NCBI GenBank assembly: GCA_021414115.1
Contig: JAIOPD010000019.1
Location: 1 to 62,407 of the forward strand
Length of the DNA stretch: 62,407 nucleotides
Source: Planctomycetia bacterium
GTDB taxonomy: Bacteria; Planctomycetota; Planctomycetia; Pirellulales; UBA1268
Direction of reading: 5' to 3'
Part shown: positions 52,930-61,400 of the stretch, one piece after another
Position numbering within the stretch: the first letter of the stretch is position 1
Layout of the letters: each line of letters starts with the position of its first letter
Notes under the pieces: generated by a model
Seen by the model: only the letters and a program-made list of their open reading frames with translations
Told to the model about the DNA's origin: nothing
The model's database searches: none
Program-made: the position numbers and the translations under genes

Positions 52930-53511
52930 ATGTCAGAAGAATCTCATTCGAATGCGGGCGATCAGCCACTGGAGCGAGTCTCTGCCTCGGACCTCACCGC
53001 CCGAGTGCCGGAAGGCGTCGGGCACGGGGTTTTCGCGACGGGCGTGATCGTGCTCCACAGCCCGACCGAGGTCACGATCGACTTCGTCCAGGCCGTGGCC
53101 AATCCGCGGCGGTTGGTGGCTCGCGTGGTCATGTCGCCGGTCATCGCTCTCCAGTTCCTCGACGCACTCGAAACGAATCTGGGTCGGTACACGGAAACGT
53201 TCGGTACGGAGCCTCGAGAGCCTGCGCCGAACGCTGGGCTGGGATCCTCAAAGGAGGGTTCGTCGCCCGCGGCGTCGCCTGCACCTGCCCCGCCCATTTC
53301 AGATGCATACGACCAGATCAAGGTGCCGGATGACGTTCTGTGCGGCTCATATGCCAATACCGTGTCGATCATGCACACCGGCAGCGAGTTCACCTTCGAT
53401 TTCATCCACCGTGGCTTTCCCAGATCGGTGGTGACCTGCCGGGTCTGCATGGCCGCGCCGCGAGCGCCGGGATTGCGCGAATCGTTAAGCCGCTCACTGC
53501 GAATTGGCTGA
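52930..53511 (+). CDS. tandem DUF3467 protein
   Basis: A 193-residue protein with two DUF3467-like domains. The first (about residues 25-95) has VPEGVGHGVFATGVIVLHS, EVTIDFVQAV and RVVMSPVIALQFLDALETNL. The second (about 125-190) has VPDDVLCGSYANTVSIMHTGSEFTFDFIHR and VVTCRVCMAAPRAPGL. A Ser/Pro/Ala-rich linker joins them. DUF3467 is usually a single small domain of about 100 residues with no known function. The second copy lacks the last helix block and seems shortened. An upstream TTG is less likely than the ATG used. Divergent from the fusion glycosyltransferase. Confidence 0.85.
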   Translation: MSEESHSNAGDQPLERVSASDLTARVPEGVGHGVFATGVIVLHSPTEVTIDFVQAVANPRRLVARVVMSPVIALQFLDALETNLGRYTETFGTEPREPAPNAGLGSSKEGSSPAASPAPAPPISDAYDQIKVPDDVLCGSYANTVSIMHTGSEFTFDFIHRGFPRSVVTCRVCMAAPRAPGLRESLSRSLRIG

Positions 53512-53532
53512 ACTCTGGCAATCGTGGCCAGG

Positions 53533-53550
53533 TTCACTAGCAGTAGTGAG
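53533..53550. promoter_or_regulatory. dyad before the methyltransferase/adhesin genes, operator site 3
   Basis: TTCACTAGCAGTAGTGAG: six-base arms TCACTA/TAGTGA around GCAG. It differs at one base in 16 from site 1 at 44.35 kb. It lies 22 bases after the DUF3467 stop and about 210 bases before the methyltransferase start. Confidence 0.6.
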
Positions 53551-53573
53551 GCAGTTACTGGGGCTTTGCGATA

Positions 53574-53595
53574 GATTCTTCTCAGCGAAATCCGG
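53574..53595 (-). promoter_or_regulatory. inverted copy of the CCGGATTTCGCTGA box
   Basis: The minus strand reads CCGGATTTCGCTGAGAAGAA, nearly identical to the sequence before the PEP-CTERM gene (CCGGATTTCGCTGAAGAA) apart from one inserted G. It is close to dyad site 3, so both intergenic regions share two motifs. Confidence 0.5.
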
Positions 53596-53757
53596 AAACG
53601 GCTCTCGCTCGGCATCCCACTCGTTGACCACACCGAATCCTTTTTAATTCGGACGTACCGTTCAGAATCAAGGGCTCTCAATCGAGGAAACGGTTGAGGT
53701 GTATTCGGCAGGGATTCGCGGTTCACCAAAGCGCACAGAGAGGAACTCTTGAAAAGC

Positions 53758-55308
53758 ATGGACTCAGCTGAAGGTTACGTGACGGATGTTTCCTACATCG
53801 CCGGCTTCTATCCCAACATGGCGCCGCTGGCGATGCGATACGTCGCCGCACTGAACAAGGTCACGCCGCCGCAGGTCGGGAAGGGGTTCCGCTACCTCGA
53901 ACTTGGATGCGGTCTCGGCCGCTCGCTGACCACCCTCGCAGCCGCCAATCCCCACGGCGACTTCGTCGGTGTCGATGTCAACCCGCTGCACACGGCCGCG
54001 ATCGAGAAAGACGTCGCCGCCGGCAAGCTGAAGAACGTCCGGGTGGTGAACGCGGACTTCGCCCACGTGCCGCGCGACATCGGCAAGTTCGACTTCATCA
54101 CCATCCATGGTGTGCTCAGTTGGGTCACCGCGAACGTGCGTGAGCAGGTGCTGCAGGTCGCCAAGAAGCACATCGCTCCGGGTGGGCTGCTGCTGGTGAG
54201 CTACAACGCGATGCCGGGCTGGGCCCATCTGCAGCCGATTCGAGCGATCCTTCGGCAGTATGCACAGCTGCGACAGGGCGCCAGCCCCCAACGGCTCCGC
54301 GAGGCGCTGGCCTACCTCGTCTTCATTCGCGACAAGCAGGCCAAGTATTTCGAGGACAACCCTCGGGCTGCCGCCTACGTCGACTCGCTCCTGCAGCAGG
54401 ACGTCAACTACCTCGTCCATGAATACCTGCACGAGGACTGGAAGTGCTTCTACGTCGCGGAGGTCGCCGAGATGATGTCGGCGTCGGCCAATCTCGGGTT
54501 CGTCGGCAGCCTACCGGTCTTCACAAACTTCTGGGATCTCTGTGTTCGGCCCGAGTTCCACGAACTGTTCCGCACCACGTCCAATCGGCTCGTCACCGAG
54601 TCGCACAAAGACTTCTGCGCCAACACGGCCTTCCGCTGGGATATTTACGGCAACAACCCGAAGCCGATGGTCACGCTTGCCGAGCGGCTGAAGGAGGTCG
54701 ATGATTTCCACTACCGGGTGGCTCGCAAGGGGATCACGCTCCCCTATCAGGCAAACCTGGGCGTGGTCACATCGACCGTCCAGGGCGCACTCTATCAGGC
54801 GTTGCTCGGCGTGCTCGGCGACAGGAGCATGCGGCTCTCCGAAATCATCGCGTCTGACGAGATGAAGGGCACTCCCGCCGAAGAGGTGATGCGGGCAGTC
54901 GATGCGGGCGTGGCGATGGCGATGTTCGACGTCACCAGCGGCCCGGTGGCGACGGCTACCGCGGTGCCGGCGAAAGTGCAGGTCTCCAACGCCTTCAATC
55001 GGGCGCTGATGGCGACCGAATCGCTCGGCGGCAGGGCGGTGTCGCTGGCGAGCGAAGCGACGGGCACGGGCCACGCGCTGAGCGACTTCGACGCGGCGAT
55101 CCTGCATGAGTTGGTCGAACGTGGCCGCGACGGGCTGGCAGACCGGGTTGAAACCCGCCTGTCTGGCAGCGGCCGATCGCTGCTGCAAAACGGCCAGCCG
55201 GTCGTCGATGCGGCAGCCCGCAAGGAGATCGTGGCGAAGGCGGTAGACGCTTTCCTCACCACCACACTCCCACTGCTCGGGCAGTTGGGAATCGTGACCC
55301 AGGCATGA
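53758..55308 (+). CDS. methyltransferase with regulatory domain (PF10119-type)
   Basis: A 516-residue protein. The SAM-binding class I domain opens with YLELGCGLGRSLTTLA (residues 46-61) and GVDVNPLH, followed by FDFITIHGVLSWV and GGLLLVSYNAMPGW. Residues about 220-310 form the methyltransferase regulatory domain (YLVHEYLHEDWKCFYVAEVAEMMSASANLGFVGS), typical of proteins beside bacterial surface or polysaccharide genes. The C-terminal part resembles further members of that family. AGAGAGGA lies 13 bases before the ATG and four bases before an in-frame TTG at 53749, so the start is ambiguous. The giant adhesin begins 99 bases later and is probably co-transcribed. Confidence 0.9.
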   Translation: MDSAEGYVTDVSYIAGFYPNMAPLAMRYVAALNKVTPPQVGKGFRYLELGCGLGRSLTTLAAANPHGDFVGVDVNPLHTAAIEKDVAAGKLKNVRVVNADFAHVPRDIGKFDFITIHGVLSWVTANVREQVLQVAKKHIAPGGLLLVSYNAMPGWAHLQPIRAILRQYAQLRQGASPQRLREALAYLVFIRDKQAKYFEDNPRAAAYVDSLLQQDVNYLVHEYLHEDWKCFYVAEVAEMMSASANLGFVGSLPVFTNFWDLCVRPEFHELFRTTSNRLVTESHKDFCANTAFRWDIYGNNPKPMVTLAERLKEVDDFHYRVARKGITLPYQANLGVVTSTVQGALYQALLGVLGDRSMRLSEIIASDEMKGTPAEEVMRAVDAGVAMAMFDVTSGPVATATAVPAKVQVSNAFNRALMATESLGGRAVSLASEATGTGHALSDFDAAILHELVERGRDGLADRVETRLSGSGRSLLQNGQPVVDAAARKEIVAKAVDAFLTTTLPLLGQLGIVTQA

Positions 55309-55407
55309 CGAACGAGGGCCGGCCACGGTCCTCGCACGCGACAACTTCAGTACAAGACTCTTGAATCACCAGCGACCTTCCTTGTTGCAAGTACGGAGAG
55401 ACCCCTG

Positions 55408-58400
55408 ATGGTCTGGACTATTTTTTCACGGACGTGGCTTCGTCGTCGGCCGGCCTTGCGGGCACTCCGCAAGCAGCGGGCCCAGCGGAGAAGCGATCGC
55501 TGGACGCGGTTTTTCGGCAGTGAGCCGCTGGAACTTCGCCGGCTGATGGCGGCGTTCACCTACGACTCGGTCAACGACCGGCTCTCGATCGATCTCAACA
55601 CGTCGAGTGAGCAGCTCACGCTCACGAGTTCGGGCGACGGTAACTACGTCTTCACTTCGTCGGGCACGTTCACGGGCACGAATGAGAGCGGACTTTCGGG
55701 CGCTGGCACCAACACGCTGACGATCACGAGTTCGCTGGCCCTCACGGACGTGGCGATCGGTGATTCTGCCGCCGGTACGAAAGTCACCTTCGGCTCAAAT
55801 ACTGGCAGCTACGTCGACAACTTCGAGATCACGCTCGACGCGACGGCAGCGGCAGCGTCCCTCGCGCTCTCCGCTGACACCTCGTTCTCGACGGCTTCCT
55901 TGACGGCCACCGTGGACTACGGCATCAGCCTCACGGCCAATCTCTCGGCCACGTCCGGTTCGCTCTCGCTCACATCGACTGCAGGGGCCATCACGCTGTC
56001 GGCGTCAAAGTCCATCACCACGACCACGGCGGGCGACATCACGCTCTCCGCGAGTGGCGCCATCACCAACATCGCTTCCGTGACTTCCATCACGGCGGCC
56101 GGCAACGTGTCGATCGACGCGACGGGCGCGCTCAACCTCCCGGCGATCACGTCGGGAGGCACGCTCGAGGTGCAGGCCACCGGCGGCCTGACGCAGGCCG
56201 CAGCGATCAACGCCGGCGGCGACTCGTTCTTCGGCGGGGCGTCGGTCACGCTCTCCAACGCTACGAATAACTTCCAGGGCGCCGTATCGGCCCAATCGTC
56301 GTCGTCCGGCAACATCACGCTCGTCGATTCCGGTGATCTGCAACTTGGCGCGATCTCGCAGGCGTCGAACCGTGCTGGCAGCCTCAACGTCACAGCCGGT
56401 GGCAGCATTACCCAGGCCGCGAGTACGACGATCGTGACTGGCACGGGCGCCATCACGTTCACGGCCGGCAGTGGCAAGAACATCCTCATCGGCAACACGG
56501 GCAATCAGCTCAGTAACGCCACCACCACGTTCAAGGCCTCGAGCGGCAACCTCGCCGATCTCACGATCACCGACATCACCGCCTTCACGATCCAGCCGGA
56601 TCTCGCCATCACCGGCGATCTGGCGATCACGGCGGGCGGGGCGATCACCGACGCGGGCAACGTGGCAGTAGGCGGCGCGGCGGCGTTCACCACCACGGCT
56701 GCGAATGGCGCGATCACGCTCGACGGTACCAGCACCTACGGCGGCGCCCTGAGCGTATCGACGCATGGCACCGGCAACGCCACGGTCACCAACGTCGTCG
56801 GCGACCTCGACCTGGGCGCCAGCACGGTGGGCGGCAGGTTCGTCGCGTCGGTGGCCGGCAACATCACCGACTCCGGCCCCGTCGCCGTCACGGGAACGAC
56901 CGCCATTACCACGACGGCCAACAATGGCTCGGTGGTCCTCAATGAGCCGGGCTCCAAGTTCACCGGCGCCGTCAACGTCACCACCAACGGCAGCGGTAGC
57001 ACGACGCTCACCGGGCTGCAGACGGCGATCAATCTCGGCAACGTCACCACCAACAACCTCACGATCTCCGCTACTGGGGCAATCACCGACTCCGGCGTGC
57101 TCAACGTGTCGGGCGCCTCCTCCTTCACCACCACGGCCCTCGGCTCGTCGATCACGATCAACAATCCCGGCAGTTCGTTCGTGGGCCCGATCAAGGCGGC
57201 TGCCGACGGCGCGGGCAGCGTCACGATCTCCGGCTTCACGAACGACATCGCGTTGGGTCAGGTGACCTTCGGCACCAGCCTGACGGTGTCGACGACAGGC
57301 AACATCTCCGTGACGCCGTCGTCCAATCTCACGTCCACCGGGTTCGGCTTGGGCTCGATCGCGCTGACATCGACGGCCGGCAACATCACACTCAACTCGA
57401 CGCTCGCCACGTCGGGCGGCGGTCTGACGCTCACTGCTGCGACGGGCATCGCGGGTGATGCCAATGGCATCCTCTCTTCCGTCGCCCCGATCAATACCGG
57501 CCTCGCCTCGGGCGGCATCGTGCTGAACGTCACCGGCACCGGAAACGTCTCGATCGGCGGCCACATCAACGCCCGCGGCGCGAACAGCAACATGTCGCAG
57601 GGCGGTCAGGGCGGTGCCGTGCAGATCACCACGAGCGATGGCACGATCGCCGTGATGGCGATCGACACGTTCGGCGGTGACGCCACCCCCGGTGCCGGCA
57701 AGGTCAACGGTGGCAACGGCGGCCTGATCAGCATCGACGCCAACACGGGCGTGAGCCCAACGTCGGCCGGTACCATCTCGATCGGCGGCGACTTCAACAG
57801 CGCAGGCGGTACGGGCAACGACGGGAATCCGCAGGGTCCCGGCGGCAACATCCTGATCTACGACAACGTCATCCTCACCAATAGCGTCACGCTGGCCACC
57901 GGGGCGACCACCGGCAACATCTTCTTCAACAAGCGGATCGACTCCGACGCCACGCCCCGCGCGCTGACGCTCGTGGCCGGCGAGGGCGGCATGGAGATGA
58001 ACGGAGCCGCCGGCGACTCTCAGCCACTCCTGAGCCTTACCTCCACGAGCACTGGCGGCATCATTCGGCAAAACATCGCCACGGTCGGCTCGGGTGGCAT
58101 CTCGGTGTCGGCCGGTGCCGGCCTCACGATCGGCGGCCAGGGCACCACGGTGAATTTCAATACGATCGCCAACGGCACGCCGGCCCAAAACGGCCCCGTC
58201 TACCTGAGCGCCACGACCACGACGGTGGACGACGACTTCGTGATCACCCGCGGCAACGGTGCCGTGACGTTCACGAAGTATCTGACCGGCGTCGGCACGC
58301 CGAACCTCACGATCACGACCAACGGCACGGTGGCCCCGAACCGCTACGGCGACGTCAACTTCGGCGACAGCGCCACGGGGCTCGGCAACATCACGATGAC

Positions 58401-61400
58401 GAATGTCGACGACCTCACGGCAAGCTCGTCCGGCGGCGCCTCGGGCACGTCGATTTCGGCACAAAGCCTGGTCTATACGAATCGCGGCACGGGCAACGTG
58501 AGTTTCACGGGATCCCAGTCCTACAGTGCGGTGGGCGGCGTCAACGTCGAGACCTATGGCTCGGTGTCGATCGGCAGCTCCGTCACGACTTCGGCGACCG
58601 GGGCCCCGATCAAGTTTTTCGCCGAAACCCTGCCGCTGACGATCGCCGGCACCTACGGCAACATCAACACAGTGAACGGCGTCGTCGAACTGACCGGCAA
58701 GGGCGTAAATCAGGGCAGCCAGATCAGCGTCAACGCCGGCAATGAGACGATTCTGCTCGATGGGCAGGGCACGACGATCGTGCTCTCCGGCACGCTCACC
58801 ACGTCGAGCGCCTCGAACACGGCGATTCTCATCCGCGACGCGTCGACGGTGTCGCTGCGGGGCACGAACGTTCCCAACGGCCAGCTCCAGATCGGCACTC
58901 CGGGAATTTCGCCAGCCGACGTCACGGGTGACGTGTCGCAGAGCAATGAATACGGCGTCGGTGTCATCGCCAAGTACGTGTCGGCAAACACGGGCGGCAA
59001 CATCACCATCTACTCGGCTTACAACCAAATCGAGAATCTGCGCACGTTCAAGCTCGGCGGCGCCCTGGCCATCAATGACTCATCGGGCGGCCTGAACGTC
59101 CTCGAGGACCTCACGGCCACGTCGATTGACCTCGCCACGAATGGCGGCGCGCTCAACATCAGCACGAGCAACATCACTTCCACGGCGGGCAACATCATCC
59201 TCCGCGGCGCAGGGGTCACGCAGGCGACCGGCTCCAACGTCAGCTCCGGCTCCGGCACCATCTTCCTGTCCGGCGCGCCCTATAACGGCGGCAGCGGCAA
59301 CGTGTCGCTGGCGGGCACGCTCCACTCGACCAACAACAACACGTGCTCGGCCATCGACATCCGGAACGCCTGGCCGCTGCAGCTCGGCGACATTCGGGTG
59401 TTGGACGGCGGAATCTCAATCCAGCCCATCGAGGGCTGGCTCGCACCAGTGGGGCCGGTCACCCAGGCCGCCGGCACCGTGATCAAGGCCAGAAATCTCT
59501 CAGTCCGAGCGGCCGGCTCGGTCACGCTGACTAACGACAACGAGATCGATTTCGTGGGCAGCACCTGCCTCGACACCTTGGCGGACGGCACGATCAACAT
59601 CAGGGACGTGACCGGGAATCTGACGCTCGCTCGCGACGTCACGACGGCAAACTACGGATCCTCGATCACGCTCAATGCCACCGGCGGCACGCTCGACCTG
59701 GCCGGCTACAACGTCCGCGGAACCGGTGTTTCTCTCTTGGGCGTCGGCGTCAAGAGCACGGGCGGCACGATCGGCATCTATGGCAACATCCTCGTCGATG
59801 CCAACGACGGCGCCATCGACCTGACAGGATCCTCGATCACCACGACAAGTACATCCTCGACCGCCGTGCAGTTGATCGACTCGGCTTTCAGCGTGGTGCT
59901 CGGCAGCATCACGACTGGCACCGGCGGCACGCTCGTCCTCGGCGGCAGCGGCGGCGACGTGCTGGGCGGCAATGTCTCGCAGGGCTCGGGGTCGATCAAC
60001 GTCGGCACGGTCACGGGCAACGCCAACGGCTCGGTGATCCTCGACAAGACCGGCAATGTCGTCACGACGCTGTCGAATCTCACCGCCGGTGGCGCGATCA
60101 CGCTCTATGACAGCGATGCCGGCCTCGCGGTAACTGGCGTTGTTACGAACGGCGACAAGGGGCTGATAAACCTCACCACACAGACGACGCTCTCGCTGAC
60201 CGGCAGCCTGAACGGCTCGGGTGCTACACTCCGGGCACTCGATCTAGGGTTAGGCCAAGTGACGCTGGCCGGTGACGTCACGGCCAACACCGGCAACGTG
60301 ACGCTGGTCGCCGCCGCCAAGACGGTGACCCAGACGGCCGGCATCATCTCCACCACCGGGTCGGTCACGGGTTCCGCCTACTCCGGGCTCACGCTCAACC
60401 AGAACAACACGATCGGTGGCCTGGGGCCCTACACGGTCGATGTGACCGGCAACATTTCCGTGAACGACGTTTCCGGGGGTCTGAATCTCACCGGTGACGT
60501 CAAGGTGGTCGCCAGCGGCACTGTCACCATCACCACGGCAGGTGGGCCTTTGAACCTCTCCACCTACGACGTGACGACGTCCGGCAACGTGACGCTCACG
60601 GGTGTCGGCATCAACCAATCCGCCGGCTCGCTCGTGGATGCGACGGGCAGCCTGATCGCGATCGACGCCAACGGCGGGCCGATCGCCATGACGGGCAACC
60701 TCACGACAACGAGCCCGCTGGCCACGGCCCTCGTGATCCGGGACGCAACAACGGCAGCGCTCGGCAACATCAGCGTGACGTCGGGCACCGTCACGATCGG
60801 CGTGTCGAAGGACATCACCGGCGCAGTCACGCAGTCTGTGGGCACGACGATCGCCGCGCAAAATCTCACGATCTCGGCCAACGATTCCGTCACGCTCGAC
60901 AGTGCTGGTAACGCCATCGACAACCTTCTCGCAGTCTCGACGGGTGGAAACTTCACGCTCGTCGACGGGTCCGGGGGTCTGATCTTCAAAGGCAACACGA
61001 CGTCCGGCGGGGGCGTCACGATCACGACCGCCGAGCAGGCGCTGTCGCTGGGCATCTACGACATCGCGGCCTCCGGCGACGTCAGCCTCACCGGCTTCGG
61101 GATCATTCAGGGTACATCGGCGTCCGACATCGACGCCGGCGGCGGCAACATCACGCTGACTGGTCTAGGCGACCAGTTCGTGCTTCCCGGAACGATCAAG
61201 ACGACGAGCAACTCTTCGCTGGCCGTTCTCATCCAAAACGGCACGAATCTGCAGTTCAACAGCATCGTCACCGGAGCGAACGGCACCACGACGTTTGGTG
61301 GAGCGGGCGCCAACGGGCTGGACGGAACCGTGACCCAAACGCTGAAGAGTTCGATCCTCCAGACCGGCACGCTTGTCGGCAACTCGGGCCAGGTCGCGCT

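Noticed and set aside
56005-59028. Minus-strand frame of about 1000 codons inside the giant adhesin
   Set aside because: The plus frame has repeat periodicity, an RBS and a LEPR-XLL-like start. The antisense product is an Arg/Asp/Gly/Ala-rich shadow of ACG/GGC-type codons.
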